Origin: Engelhardtia mirabilis
GTDB taxonomy: Bacteria; Planctomycetota; UBA1135; GCA-002686595
Length of the DNA: 64,000 nucleotides
Direction of reading: 5' to 3'
Assembly (NCBI RefSeq): GCF_007748095.1
Contig: NZ_CP036287.1
Span: 2,480,001-2,544,000 of the forward strand
Positions 8,438 to 18,413 of the stretch are shown in pieces. The notes under the pieces were generated by a model that was not told the DNA's origin, did not search any database, and was given only the letters and a program-made list of their open reading frames with translations. A program made the translations under genes and the position numbers. How positions within the stretch are numbered: position 1 is the first letter of the stretch; each line of letters opens with the position of its first letter.

Positions 8438-10309
8438 TTGCCCCCTCTCAGACTCCTCCGCCAACTCCGTTCGGCGATCGCGCTGGTCGCCTTAGCGCTC
8501 GGGATCGCGCTCCAGCCCGCCCTGGCCCAGGGTTGGCAGAACTTTGCCCCACGGTTGGAGGCGCGTGTCTCGGTTGAATGGCCCGAGGGGCTCTCCAGCG
8601 GCTACGTGCCGGCCCGGGTGGAGTTCCGCTCGAGCCGCGCGGAGGAGGTCATCGTCGTCGCCCGCTCGTGGGCCGGCAACGACGTCCACTCGGGCACCAC
8701 CAGCGTCAGCGGGATGCTGCCCCCCGGCGGCTCGACGACCCTAGAGCTGCCCATGCTGTCCGGGATCGTCGACGACCACGGCCTCAATGTCATGGCTTCG
8801 GTCGATGGCCAGGACGTCTACCTACACGCCTACGCGCGCAACCCGCGCGACGATCTGCGCGGGATCCTGGTCGTCAGCGAGCGCGCCGAGGGCGCCGGCT
8901 GGCCGGCCGATCGCGCACAGGCCCTCACCGGCGTCGTGATCCCCGACCGCGCGCCCTTCCGCGGACTGGCTCCGGCGTCGGCGGCAGCGCTGGCCTGGCA
9001 GATCGGTCTGCCCCTGCCCGAGCTCGTGCACCCCGCCACGCGCGCACCCGGACGTCCGGGCGCCCTCACGGGCACCTTCTCGGTGGCGCGGATCTCCGGT
9101 GCGTTGCTGCCCCGCAGAATCGAGAGCTACACCAGCCTCGCCGCGCTCGTGATCGACGGCGACGCGCCCCCGGCGAGCGCCGACCTGGGCGCGGCCCTGC
9201 GCTGGATGCACGCAGGCGGCACGGTGGTCTTCGCCGGCGCCGACCCGGAGCGAGCGGCACGCACGGTCCTCGCCGACGAGATTCTCGAGAATCGGTTCGA
9301 GCTGGCGCGCTTCGGCGAGGCGCGCGTGCTGCGGCGCGGCCTGGGCTACCTGATCCTCGCGCCCGGATCGCCCCTCGTGAGCCAGGACCAGGCGGACGCG
9401 ATCTATTGGGTCGTCGAGCGCGCCGCCCGCTGGGTGCCCTCGGCGCCGATCCGCCACACGTCGTTCCGACCGAGCACGGGCATCGTCACCAGGCCGCCCG
9501 TGCTGGCGCTGCTGACGATCGTGACCCTGTTCACGATCATCGTCGGACCGCTCAACTTCGCCTACGCGCGCAAGCGGCGTCGGCCCGTGCTGCTGCTCGC
9601 GACGATTCCGCTGCTCTCGGTCTCGGCTGCCGTGCTGCTCTTGGCCTACGGGACCATGCGCGACGGATTCGGCTTGCGGACGGCGACGAGCTCCCTGGTC
9701 GTGCTCGATCAGCGCACCCACGAGCTGGCCGCGGCCAGCGCCCGTGAAGTCTTCGCGGGGCTCTTCAGCGAGCGCACCGCGAGGCCCCACGCGGGCACCG
9801 TGGTGCTGCCGGAGGTTCAGCGCTCCGACCTCGAGCGCCGAGCGCGCTTCCGCGTGGACTTCGGGACCAACACCGAGTTCAGCGGCGACGTGATCGGTAC
9901 CCGCTCCGTGCGCCGCCTGCGCACGGTGGAGCAGCGCACGAGCCGACTGCGCCTTGACCTGCGCCCCGAGGGCGACGGCTGGCGCGTGACCAACGGCCTG
10001 GAGACGGGTCTGCGCGACCTCGTCTTCCGTGACGCCCAGGGCTCGCTGTTCACCATCGACCGCTTGGACGGTGGCGGCGAGGGGCTCTTGACGCCGTCGG
10101 GGGAAGAGCGCGCGCGGGACGTCCTGGCCTCCCTCGGCGTGGGCGATGGCGTGCCGCTCACGGACACGTTGTTGCCGGGTACCTACGTGGCCCTGGTCGA
10201 GGGCGGCGCGTTGATCGACGACCTGGGCCTGGGCGGCCGCTCGCTCGCCCAAGAGCACGGCTTGATCGGAGTCGTCGATTGGTCGACGGCGGGGGGGGCG
10301 GTCCGATGA
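8438..10309 (+). CDS. large exported/membrane protein of the MoxR-ABC block, unknown function
   Basis: The protein has 623 residues. A TTG start precedes a clear signal sequence (LRSAIALVALALGIALQPALA, cleavage after ALA near 31). A long extracytoplasmic region with beta-rich and Rossmann-like stretches (AALVIDGD, GTVVFAGAD) follows. Two membrane helices near 355-375 and 385-405 flank a basic ARKRRRP loop, and then comes a second soluble domain. This plan (external domain, paired helices, second domain) recalls membrane proteins sitting between MoxR and ABC genes in similar loci. I cannot name a family. It begins 57 bases after MoxR, and its stop overlaps the ABC ATPase start (ATGA), so it belongs to the same operon. 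Confidence 0.7.
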   Translation: MPPLRLLRQLRSAIALVALALGIALQPALAQGWQNFAPRLEARVSVEWPEGLSSGYVPARVEFRSSRAEEVIVVARSWAGNDVHSGTTSVSGMLPPGGSTTLELPMLSGIVDDHGLNVMASVDGQDVYLHAYARNPRDDLRGILVVSERAEGAGWPADRAQALTGVVIPDRAPFRGLAPASAAALAWQIGLPLPELVHPATRAPGRPGALTGTFSVARISGALLPRRIESYTSLAALVIDGDAPPASADLGAALRWMHAGGTVVFAGADPERAARTVLADEILENRFELARFGEARVLRRGLGYLILAPGSPLVSQDQADAIYWVVERAARWVPSAPIRHTSFRPSTGIVTRPPVLALLTIVTLFTIIVGPLNFAYARKRRRPVLLLATIPLLSVSAAVLLLAYGTMRDGFGLRTATSSLVVLDQRTHELAAASAREVFAGLFSERTARPHAGTVVLPEVQRSDLERRARFRVDFGTNTEFSGDVIGTRSVRRLRTVEQRTSRLRLDLRPEGDGWRVTNGLETGLRDLVFRDAQGSLFTIDRLDGGGEGLLTPSGEERARDVLASLGVGDGVPLTDTLLPGTYVALVEGGALIDDLGLGGRSLAQEHGLIGVVDWSTAGGAVR

Positions 10310-11241
10310 CGGCGATTCTCGAGGTCGAGCGGCTGACCAAGACCTTCGACGGTCTGACCGCGGTGGACCAGATCAGCTTCGAGGTCGGCGCCGGCGAGAT
10401 CTGCGGCTTCATCGGGCCCAACGGCGCCGGCAAGACCACCACCATGCGGATCTGCGCCACGCTCGAGCTGCCCGACGAGGGCGACGTGCGAATCGGCGGC
10501 CATTCGGTGCTGGAGGAGCCGCGCTACGCGCGCCACCGGACTGGGTTCATGCCCGACCACTTCGGCGCTTACCCTTCGACCACGGTCGAGGAGTACATCG
10601 ACTTCTTCGCCCGGGCCCAGGGCCTGCGCGGTGCGAAGCGCCTGTCGGCGGTGGGGGACGTGACCGAGTTCACGGGCCTCTCGCCCCTGCTAGGCAAGGC
10701 GGTCAGCGGACTCTCGAAGGGCATGCGCCAGCGCCTGTGCCTGGCCAAGACCCTGCTGCACGATCCCAAGCTCCTGATCCTCGACGAGCCCGCTTCGGGT
10801 CTCGACCCGCGCGCCCGGGTCGAGCTGCGCGAGCTGGTGGTGGCCCTGGCCGAGCTCGGCAAGGCGGTGCTGATCTCCTCGCACATCCTCACGGAGCTGT
10901 CGGAGATCTGCACCAGCGTGGCCGTGATCGAGCTCGGCCGCATCAAGGCCCACGGGAACTTGAAGGACATCCGCGCGCGGCTGTCCGGCGCGGGTCGTGC
11001 CTTCCTGCGCTGCATGGAGTCGCCCGAGCAGGTCGAGCGCGCGATGGCCGAACTTCCCGGCATTCAACAACTGGTGCGCGAGCAGGGCGGAGTCAGCTTC
11101 GACTACGGCGGCGGCGACGAGATCCTGGCAGGCATCGTCACCCGCCTGGTCACGGGTGGCCTGCGTCCGGTCGAGGTGCGGCAGGAGTCGGCGGACCTCG
11201 AGGACGTCTTCCTGGAGCTGACCGAAGGGCAGGTGCAATGA
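10306..11241 (+). CDS. ABC transporter ATP-binding protein
   Basis: ATG at 10306 gives 311 residues. Walker A GPNGAGKTT is at 37-45, the signature LSKGM at 136-140 (a common variant of LSGGQ in the CcmA/GldA-type subfamily), Walker B LLILDEP at 156-162, a D-loop GLD, and the switch His in SSHIL at about 193. A C-terminal domain of roughly 90 residues follows the nucleotide-binding fold. It is coupled on both sides by ATGA overlaps, to the membrane protein before it and the permease after it. Drug- or lipid-export-type ABC pairs are common inside MoxR/vWA loci. A longer frame beginning at 10279 adds only a Gly run and is rejected. Confidence 0.9.
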   Translation: MTAILEVERLTKTFDGLTAVDQISFEVGAGEICGFIGPNGAGKTTTMRICATLELPDEGDVRIGGHSVLEEPRYARHRTGFMPDHFGAYPSTTVEEYIDFFARAQGLRGAKRLSAVGDVTEFTGLSPLLGKAVSGLSKGMRQRLCLAKTLLHDPKLLILDEPASGLDPRARVELRELVVALAELGKAVLISSHILTELSEICTSVAVIELGRIKAHGNLKDIRARLSGAGRAFLRCMESPEQVERAMAELPGIQQLVREQGGVSFDYGGGDEILAGIVTRLVTGGLRPVEVRQESADLEDVFLELTEGQVQ

Positions 11242-12713
11242 GCGACGAAGCCCAGATGTCCGTTTCGCGGATCGAGTTGCTCAGCGATCGGGTCAACCCG
11301 ATCGTGGTCAAGGAGGTGCGCCAGGCCCTGCGCGGGGACGCCTTCTTCAAGTCCCTGTGGGGCGTGCTGATGCTCTCGGCCCTGGCCTGCATCGTGGCCC
11401 TGACCTTCGTCTCGAGTACGAACCAGGTGGAGCAGTTCGGCGTCGGCTTCTTCAGCACCGTCTACGTCTGCATGTGTATCGCGCTGATGGCCTTGACGCC
11501 CATCGGCGCCTTCCAGTCCCTGGCGGGTGAATGGGACGACGACAGCTTCGAGCTGCTCGTGGCCTCCGACCTCGGCCCGGGCCAGATCATCCGCGGCAAG
11601 CTCCTTTCGGCGCTCGTCCAGGGCGGACTGCTGGGCGTGGCCTTCCTGCCGATGCTCGCCGTCGCCCTGTCCCTGCCGGGACTCGACGTCCTCGCGGCCG
11701 GCAGCCTGATCCTGATGCTGGCGCTCGGAAGCTCCGCCGCCACGAGCCTGGCGCTGGGCATCGCCAGCGTCGCAAGACGGCGGCCGGTGCGGATCCTGGC
11801 TCTCGGTCTTCTGGTGGCCTTGACCCTGGCCCTGGCCGTGTCCCTGATCCAGTTCGGGGCGATCGTCATCGTCGATCCAGGGGAGCTCTTCGACTACGAC
11901 GTCCTCGCGGCCCTGGCGACCCTCGGGAGCGCGGCGATCTTCTTCGCCGGCTACGCGGTGTTGGTGGCCCAGGCCCAGATCTCTCACCCGGAAGAGAACA
12001 AGTCGTCAGCGCTGCGGATCTGGACTGTGCTGGCGATGGTCTTGGGCGTGGCGATCTGCGGGCTGGTGCACCTTGTTGGCCCGACCCGGTCCGACGTGCT
12101 GGAGATCGCGGTTCCGATGGTGCTGGTGGGCGTATCGCCGGCCCTGTTCACCTTCGCCACCGAGTCCAAGCGCCTTCCGCGACGTGTCGAGTACGAGTTG
12201 CGCTCGGGCCGCGGTGGCCTGTCCGCGGATCTCTTGATGCCCGGTGGGGCGCGGGGGCTGCTCCTGGCCTGGGTGCTGGTGCCGATGCTGCTCTTGGTCG
12301 CCTCGATCTTCGGAGTCCTGTCCGGAGACCTCGGGGACCTCTCACCGACCTTCCTGATCGCTGTCTACTTACTGACCTACCTGTCCCTGGGCAGCTTGTT
12401 CGTGCGCCTGGTGGGTGGCAGCCGCCGGACCGGCAAGCTGCGCGTGGGCTTCGTCCTGATGGTCATCGCTTCGATGATCATTCCCTCGGTGATCGGGTCG
12501 ACGCTGGGTAGCGATTCGATCGCGAGTGGACACCATGTCTTCAATCCCTTCTGGGTGCTCAGCGAGTACGGGGGACAGGACCTCGATCTGTTCGATCTCG
12601 CTGGGCCCCTGACGGTCTTCCTCTACATGGGGCTCGGCCTGGCGCTCCTCATCAACTTGCCCGGGATATTCGCAGCAATCCGGCACCGCAGGCGGCTGCG
12701 GCGGCAGGGCTGA
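11238..12713 (+). CDS. ABC transporter permease
   Basis: The 491-residue integral membrane protein shows about ten to twelve hydrophobic spans. The N-terminus RVNPIVVKEVRQALRG is characteristic of ABC-2-type permeases encoded next to GldA/CcmA-type ATPases (a N-P-(I/V)-(V/L)-x-K-E-x-R motif before helix 1). A second conserved-looking element is GEWDDDSFELLVASDLGPGQII, an amphipathic segment matching the coupling region E-x-x-x-x-T-(L/F)-E-L-L. The substrate is unknown. The start overlaps the ATPase stop (ATGA). The DUF58 gene starts two bases after its stop. Confidence 0.85.
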   Translation: MSDEAQMSVSRIELLSDRVNPIVVKEVRQALRGDAFFKSLWGVLMLSALACIVALTFVSSTNQVEQFGVGFFSTVYVCMCIALMALTPIGAFQSLAGEWDDDSFELLVASDLGPGQIIRGKLLSALVQGGLLGVAFLPMLAVALSLPGLDVLAAGSLILMLALGSSAATSLALGIASVARRRPVRILALGLLVALTLALAVSLIQFGAIVIVDPGELFDYDVLAALATLGSAAIFFAGYAVLVAQAQISHPEENKSSALRIWTVLAMVLGVAICGLVHLVGPTRSDVLEIAVPMVLVGVSPALFTFATESKRLPRRVEYELRSGRGGLSADLLMPGGARGLLLAWVLVPMLLLVASIFGVLSGDLGDLSPTFLIAVYLLTYLSLGSLFVRLVGGSRRTGKLRVGFVLMVIASMIIPSVIGSTLGSDSIASGHHVFNPFWVLSEYGGQDLDLFDLAGPLTVFLYMGLGLALLINLPGIFAAIRHRRRLRRQG

Positions 12714-12714
12714 C

Positions 12715-13587
12715 GTGGCGGCGGCCCTCGAACCGGGACAGCGGCTGCGGCCGGGCCTCGCCGCGCGCGCCTTGCTCGACGCTTGGCGGCTGGTGCCGCC
12801 CCAGAAGCCGGTCGGTCGCCTTCCCGGCTCGGAGTTGGCATCGGGAGTCGGGGCCTCGCTCGAGATGCAGGACCGGCGCAGCTACGCGCCCGGCGACGAC
12901 GTGCGCCGCTTGGACTGGGGCGCCTTCGCGCGGACCGACCAGTTGATGGTTCGCCAGTACCGCGAGGAGGTCGCGCCGAAGTTGGAGCTGCTGCTCGATG
13001 TGTCGGCGTCCATGGGCGTCGACGCGGACAAGGCCCAGTTGGCGGTGGACCTGGCCGCGTTGTTCTGCGGCCTGGCCCGCTCGGCCGGGGCCCCGGCGCA
13101 ACTGGTGCTGCTCGGCGATCAGTTGACCCTTTCGGAGCCCGAGGCCCTGGACCACGGCGTGGCCTTCGAGAGCGAGCGCCCGGTCAGCGAGCTGCTGTCC
13201 GACGCCGCCGCCCACGCTCGCCCGACGGCCCAACGGGTGCTCGTCAGCGACCTCTTGAGCGAGGTCGACGCCAGCGGAGCCACGCGCTCCCTCGCCGGTC
13301 GCACCGAGCGCCTCTCGATCCTGCAGGTGCTGAGCCCCTCGGAGGTGGAGCCCGAGGCGTCCGGTCCCTCGCGCCTGGTCGACGCGGAGGGCGGCAGCAG
13401 CCTCGACGTGATCGTCGATCGCGGCGCGATCGAGGCCTACCGGCGCCGGCTCGAGCGCCTGCAGCAGTCCTGGCGCGAGTCGTCGCAACGCATCGGCGGG
13501 CGCTTCCTGAGCCTGACCTGTGGCCCGCCCCTGACGAGCCTGTGCCGCGAGCGCCTGGCGGTCGAGGGCTGGCTGGAACCGCGCTGA
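12715..13587 (+). CDS. DUF58 domain protein (vWA-like MoxR partner)
   Basis: GTG at 12715 gives 290 residues. The DUF58 core is present: DRRSYAPGDDVRRLDWGAFART (about 53-74), then RQYREE and a vWA-like segment ELLLDVSASM with an intact D-x-S-x-S metal site (Asp95, Ser97, Ser99). DUF58 proteins are standard neighbours of MoxR and are thought to be its substrates or adaptors. There is no signal peptide or membrane helix, so this copy is cytoplasmic. It is the last gene of the rightward operon and ends 44 bases from the end of the convergent vWA gene. I see no strong terminator hairpin in that gap. Confidence 0.9.
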   Translation: MAAALEPGQRLRPGLAARALLDAWRLVPPQKPVGRLPGSELASGVGASLEMQDRRSYAPGDDVRRLDWGAFARTDQLMVRQYREEVAPKLELLLDVSASMGVDADKAQLAVDLAALFCGLARSAGAPAQLVLLGDQLTLSEPEALDHGVAFESERPVSELLSDAAAHARPTAQRVLVSDLLSEVDASGATRSLAGRTERLSILQVLSPSEVEPEASGPSRLVDAEGGSSLDVIVDRGAIEAYRRRLERLQQSWRESSQRIGGRFLSLTCGPPLTSLCRERLAVEGWLEPR

Positions 13588-13631
13588 CCGGCGTCTCCTC
13601 GCGCGCAACCTGCCGCGGTCGTGCGCGAACG

Positions 13632-16403
13632 TCAGCGATCGAGTCGCCGCGCCGATGCGCCGCGCGCCTTGCGCAGGGCGGACCCGAGGCTCGGTTGCTC
13701 GGGGCTCGGACGGGAGTCGGGAGCGGTCGAGGTCTCGACCGACGTCTCGCTCGGCGTCTGCCCGGCCTCCGCGTCAGGACCCGGCGCCGTCGCCCGCTGA
13801 TTCGGCGTTCCGCGGATCGGCTGCACCCGGGCGCGCGCGCCGCGTCGCGGCAGCCTCACCAGGCCCCAGAGGTCGAGCCGTCGGAACCCGATCTCGATCA
13901 ACAACACCAGGATCGCCGCGAGCAGCAGCGGACGACGCAGGGGGCGTCGGCCGGTGCCCGAGCGGGGACCCTCGAACAGCTCACCGGCCGCCGGTTCGAC
14001 GCGGCCCCCGGAGAGGTCCGCCAGCCGCGCCAGGCGCCGCCGACCCACGTCGGGATCGGGTCCGCGCTCGAACTCCGGGGAGTAGGGCAGGCCGATCACG
14101 GGCAACTGCAGGGACCGGTCGTCGCCCAGGCTCACGGTGCCCACCACCACGCCGGCTTCGTCGATCGGGACCCGCGCCTCGAAGGAGCGCGGGCCGGTGC
14201 GCTCCAGCGCGACGACGCGGTTCTCGCCGCTGGGCAGGCGCAGGTTGGCCTCCAAGCGCGCGAGCTCGGTGTCCAGCTCGGCCTCGGGATCGAGCTCGAC
14301 GGTGACCAGCGCCTCGTTGCCGCGGCGCTCCACGTCGGCGAAGACGCCCTCGGGTTCGCCCATGCCGACGAGCCAACGCACGATCGACGAGAACAACGCC
14401 TGGAAGCCGGGCCAGGCCACGATCGCGCCCCCGGACTCGCCGCCCACCTGCCCGGTGTAGGCCAGGCTGCGACCGAGCCCGTACCAGGCGTAGGCGATCA
14501 CGGGCGCCTTGTAGTCGTCGGTCGTGACCGCGCCCGCGGTGGCCTCGGCCTGCAAGTAGGTCAGGTTGTAGCCCGCGAGGATCGGCAGGGCGTCGGTGGG
14601 CAGGTCGCCGATGCCGAGCAGCCCGGGCAGGCTGCGCACCTGGGTCGGCTCGTCGACGAAGCCCGAGCGCGCGGCGGTCAGGGTGTCCTGGCTGAACAGG
14701 CGCGGCAGGTCCTCGGCCTTCTCTGTGAAGTAGGCCTCGCCGCCGCCGGCCGTCGCAACCGCCTGCAGGAACTTCGCGTCGCTGTCGGTGTCCCGGCCCA
14801 GGGCGATGACCGAGCAGGTCATGCCCGCGCGGCGCAGGTCGAGCAGCAGCTCGACGCAGCCGTCTTGATCCTCGGAGTCGGCGGCGTCGGCGAACAGGAT
14901 CAGGTGGCGGTTGATCTGCGGCGCCTCGAGGAGCGTGGCGGCCGCCGCCTCGATCGCGGCCTTGACGTAGATCCCGCCGCCGCTGGATTCGATCTTCAGG
15001 ATCTTGTCCGCAATCGCGCCAGGCTGATCGACCTGGGTCAGCGCCACCACCTCGTGGGCAGCGGTGTCGACCGCGAAGACGACCACGGCGTCGAGGGGCG
15101 AGAGCATCTCCACCGCCGTCGCGGAGCCCTCGTTGGCCAGGTCCATCTTGGTGCGCCCGCCGGTGACGGGCGCCATCATCGAGCCGGAGCGGTCCAGGGC
15201 GATGCCCAGGGCCACACCGACCTTGCGGTGCTCGCGGCGCATCTCCAGCGACACCGGCAGGACCGGATCGAGGGGCGAGTTGTGGTAGCCGCCGCGACCG
15301 AAGCTGGCCAGGCCACCGGTCACCAAGAGGCCGCCGCCGCGGTTCTGCACGAAGTCGGTCAGGGCGTCGAGACCGTCGTAGCCGATGCGTCCTGCGTCGA
15401 CGTTCTCGAGCACCACGGCGCGGAACCCGGCCAGGGACTGGGGCGTGATGCGGACCTCTTCGGGCGCCAGCACCACCGTCGGCAGGCCGGCGCCGACGAG
15501 GGCCGCGGAGAGGGGCGAGGTCGCGCCGCCGTCGTTGAGCAACAGGACCCCGCGCTCGCCGCGCACGCGCACGCCGGCCAGGGCGCGGTCGTTCTCCGGC
15601 GCGCGATCGCCTGCGGAGTCGACGCGCACGGCGTAGCCGGCGATGCCCGCGCTGGCCAGGCGGTCGCGGAAGACCACCCGGTTCATGCCGGGCTCGAGGA
15701 CGCGCGCCTCGCTGCGCAGCTCGGCGCCGTCGCGCTCGAGGGTCACGCGCGCCTCGGTGCGCTCGTCGGAGCGCACCCAGGCCACGAACTGGAAGGTCTC
15801 GCCGACCGCGACCTCGTCGGGCAACTCGACGCGCTCGACCGACACGTCGGCGCCGTCGTTGCGGGCGGTCGTGCGGACGTGGACGGGGATGCCGCGGGCG
15901 AAGGCGTGGCGCGCGGAGCCCTCGAGGTCGCCGCCGCGGGCTTCGCCGTCGGAGATCACGACCAACGCGCCGGGGCGGCCGATGGGGATCAGGGACAGGG
16001 CGGTCTCGACCGCGCCGGCCAGGTCCGATCCGTCGGCGTCGGGCGCCGGGCCCAGCTCGCCCACCTGACCCTCGCGGGCGGGGCGATCGACGATCACCCC
16101 TTCGCCGAAGGTCACCAGTCCGAGTCGGTCGCCCGTTCGCGACGAGGCCTCGGCCAAGCGCGCGACCTCGAGTCCCAAGCGCTCGCCGTCCGCGGGCATC
16201 GAGCGCGAGCGATCGAGCACCACGATCAGATCGCGACCCAGGGCGCCCTCGCGCAGGTAGGGACCGGCGATGGCGACGGCCATGAGCGCGATCGCCAGGA
16301 AGCGGATGGCCGTGCCCGGGCGCGAAGCGCTGCGCCAGGTCCACGCGACCCACAGGGCCGGCGCGGCGAGCAGCAAGAGCTCGGGGTGCTCGAGACCGAT
16401 CAA
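13632..16403 (-). CDS. double vWA membrane protein with central glutamine-amidotransferase-like domain
   Basis: The protein has 923 residues. Two N-terminal helices (about 8-22 and 33-50) precede a first vWA domain with LDRSRSM (Asp64, Ser66, Ser68). A beta-sandwich-like stretch follows, then a GATase1-like region (about 284-372) with GGGLLVTGG and ASFGRGGY. A second vWA domain has ALDRSGSM (Asp404, Ser406, Ser408), both metal sites being intact. A late helix near 835-855 (RRPLLLAAILVLLIEIGF) anchors the end, followed by a polar tail rich in Pro, Ser and Thr. This resembles membrane BatA/BatB-type fusions found beside MoxR. The two vWA domains probably face the periplasm as interaction modules. 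ATGA overlap with the upstream vWA gene shows cotranslation. Confidence 0.85.
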   Translation of the reverse strand: MIGLEHPELLLLAAPALWVAWTWRSASRPGTAIRFLAIALMAVAIAGPYLREGALGRDLIVVLDRSRSMPADGERLGLEVARLAEASSRTGDRLGLVTFGEGVIVDRPAREGQVGELGPAPDADGSDLAGAVETALSLIPIGRPGALVVISDGEARGGDLEGSARHAFARGIPVHVRTTARNDGADVSVERVELPDEVAVGETFQFVAWVRSDERTEARVTLERDGAELRSEARVLEPGMNRVVFRDRLASAGIAGYAVRVDSAGDRAPENDRALAGVRVRGERGVLLLNDGGATSPLSAALVGAGLPTVVLAPEEVRITPQSLAGFRAVVLENVDAGRIGYDGLDALTDFVQNRGGGLLVTGGLASFGRGGYHNSPLDPVLPVSLEMRREHRKVGVALGIALDRSGSMMAPVTGGRTKMDLANEGSATAVEMLSPLDAVVVFAVDTAAHEVVALTQVDQPGAIADKILKIESSGGGIYVKAAIEAAAATLLEAPQINRHLILFADAADSEDQDGCVELLLDLRRAGMTCSVIALGRDTDSDAKFLQAVATAGGGEAYFTEKAEDLPRLFSQDTLTAARSGFVDEPTQVRSLPGLLGIGDLPTDALPILAGYNLTYLQAEATAGAVTTDDYKAPVIAYAWYGLGRSLAYTGQVGGESGGAIVAWPGFQALFSSIVRWLVGMGEPEGVFADVERRGNEALVTVELDPEAELDTELARLEANLRLPSGENRVVALERTGPRSFEARVPIDEAGVVVGTVSLGDDRSLQLPVIGLPYSPEFERGPDPDVGRRRLARLADLSGGRVEPAAGELFEGPRSGTGRRPLRRPLLLAAILVLLIEIGFRRLDLWGLVRLPRRGARARVQPIRGTPNQRATAPGPDAEAGQTPSETSVETSTAPDSRPSPEQPSLGSALRKARGASARRLDR

Positions 16404-18235
16404 GCCACGCCTCCGCCGCGACGGCCGCGCAGGGTCCAGATGTCGAAGGCCACGGCCAAGAGGGCCAGGGCCGCGAGCCAGGCCGAGACCCGATCCGAGC
16501 TGATCGCGACGCTGGCCACCTGGGCCGCGCTTTGGCGCTCGCCGCTGGAGCGCTCGCGCAGCTCGGAGACGCTCTCGTCGGCGAAGGACTGGCCCAGGAG
16601 CGCGACCCGCTCGCCGTCGCGTTCGAGGGCGTAGATGCCGGGACGCTCGAGGGTGGCGAAACGCAGCTCGCGGCCCTTGTCGGTGGTCTGCTCCGCGGCG
16701 ACGGGGCCGGAGTCGGCTTGGTCGAGGGGGCCGCGCAGGGTGTAGGTGCCGGGCTCCTCGACCAACCAGACCAGGGCCTCGCCGGCGCGCAGGTTCGTGG
16801 CCCGTGGTCCGGGCAGGGCGCGGCGCGCCTGCTCGATCAGGTTGGCCAGCAGGATCGGCCAGTCGGGCGACCGTTGCAGGGTCGAGCGGGTGGGGTCGAG
16901 ATCCAGGTGCAGGTCGACGCCGCCCGAGCGCTCGACGCGCGTGACCAGGGCTTGGGAGCCCGCCGCGACCACCGGCGCGCCGGGCAGTGGGGACTGCTCG
17001 TGGCCGGTCCAGACCACGCCCTCCAGGGTCAGGCCGTCGAGGGGCGGCGTGGCACGCTCGACCAGGAACGGACCGACCCAGGAGCGCGTGGCCTCGCCCG
17101 CGGCCGGTGCGTGCAGCACGAGGCGGAAGTTGCTCCCCCGGTTGCTGTCCGCTTCGACCAGCGCCAGTTGGGCGACCTCATCGGCACCGGCCAGGCGCAC
17201 GTCGGGCACGAGCTCGAACAGGTGGTCGAGGGGCGAGCCGCCGGCGGAGCTCAGGCCCAAGAGTCGCTCGGTGGCCGCGTCGAGCTCGCTCGCGATCGAC
17301 ACGGTGCGGGGCGGGGCCGGCGCCAGGAAGGCCTGGTCGTCGACGGCGAGTAGGTCGCCATCCAGCGCCAAGCGCACCGCGCCGGTGCCCTCGGGGAGGG
17401 CGAGCTGCAGGTGCGAGCGTCCCCCCGCTACCAGCTCGACCTCGCGCTCGAGCAGCGGCGAGTCGGCCGGGATCGGCGCGGTGAACGCTCGCAGGGTACG
17501 CGTGGCGACGGCGTCGCCCAGGTTCGCGACCACGATCGAGATCGACTCCGCGCCGGCCTCGCGGCTGCGGTGGGCGCCGACGATCGCGACGTTGGGCGCC
17601 GGCCGCCCGAAGGCTTGGACCCCGACCAGGTCCGGCTGGCGTTCGGGCTCGAAGCGGTCGGTGTAGAGCTCGACGGCCACGTCGGCGCCCGGGGTCCGGG
17701 AGCTGGCCAGGCGCAGGGCGAGGGTCAGGGCGTCGCCGAGGTCGTGACGCGCTGCGGCCGGTTGCCAGCCGCCCAGGAAGTCGCCCAGCTCGCGCGCCAG
17801 GCCGCCGGGGCCCACGCGCACGGCCGCTTCCGGTCCGCTCTCGATCAGGGTCACCCGCGCGTCGCCGGGCAGCTCGTCCAGGCGCGCGCGCAGGGCTGTC
17901 GTGGCTCGCTCGGCGGGTGAGCCACCGGGCAGCTCGGCCGCCATCGACGCCGACCCGTCGATCACCGCGACGAGGTGGGGGACCTCGCGCGGACCGCTGC
18001 AGCGCGGACCCGCCAGGGCCAGGGCCAGGGCCAGGGCGGCCAAGAGCTCGGCCAAGAGCGAGGGCGAGCGGATCAGGCGCTCGCGAGTGCGTCCGCTGGC
18101 GGGCGTGCGCTCGCCGCCGCCCCACAGGAACAGGGCACTGGTCACGCGACGGCGGTAGCGCCGGCGGAAGTAGTGCAGCGCGAACACGGCCGGCAGGGCC
18201 AGGAGCGCGAGGAGTCCGAGGGGGTTGACGAACAC
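16400..18235 (-). CDS. BatA-type membrane protein with vWA domain
   Basis: The 611 residues begin with the BatA N-terminal domain: a helix VNPLGLLALLALPAVFALHYF followed by basic RRRYRRR, a second helix around 58-77, then a vWA-like domain VIDGSASM with Asp93, Ser95 and Ser97. A long beta-rich extracytoplasmic part follows, and the final helix near 585-605 is followed by LRGRRGGG. The Leu-Ala run in helix two is coded by about four GGCCAG-type repeats (18013-18040), a low-complexity stretch prone to slippage. It is the first gene of a two-gene leftward operon facing the MoxR operon end to end. Its start is 178 bases from the divergent lipoprotein at 18414. Confidence 0.85.
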   Translation of the reverse strand: MFVNPLGLLALLALPAVFALHYFRRRYRRRVTSALFLWGGGERTPASGRTRERLIRSPSLLAELLAALALALALAGPRCSGPREVPHLVAVIDGSASMAAELPGGSPAERATTALRARLDELPGDARVTLIESGPEAAVRVGPGGLARELGDFLGGWQPAAARHDLGDALTLALRLASSRTPGADVAVELYTDRFEPERQPDLVGVQAFGRPAPNVAIVGAHRSREAGAESISIVVANLGDAVATRTLRAFTAPIPADSPLLEREVELVAGGRSHLQLALPEGTGAVRLALDGDLLAVDDQAFLAPAPPRTVSIASELDAATERLLGLSSAGGSPLDHLFELVPDVRLAGADEVAQLALVEADSNRGSNFRLVLHAPAAGEATRSWVGPFLVERATPPLDGLTLEGVVWTGHEQSPLPGAPVVAAGSQALVTRVERSGGVDLHLDLDPTRSTLQRSPDWPILLANLIEQARRALPGPRATNLRAGEALVWLVEEPGTYTLRGPLDQADSGPVAAEQTTDKGRELRFATLERPGIYALERDGERVALLGQSFADESVSELRERSSGERQSAAQVASVAISSDRVSAWLAALALLAVAFDIWTLRGRRGGGVA

Positions 18236-18413
18236 GGCTGGAGGGAGCCTATACGGGCGCGGGGGCCCTCCATGGCCGCGGCGTCGGAAAGGGGGCCCGC
18301 GTCGCGCTCCCGGACCCGGCTTCCGGCGGGAGAGGCCTCGCCCGAGCCTCGGCGTCGGCCGATGGGGTGGTTAGACTGCGCGCACTCCAGCCACCCCGAC
18401 CGGAACTCCCGCG

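Noticed and set aside
12783..16634. A 1283-codon plus-strand open frame through DUF58 and the vWA gene
   Set aside because: It overlaps recognised genes in another frame or strand and has no domain or ribosome site. Long shadow frames are expected at this GC content.
18013..18040. GGCCAG tandem repeat
   Set aside because: It is in frame inside the BatA-type gene and codes a Leu-Ala membrane helix. It does not look like a regulatory or mobile repeat.
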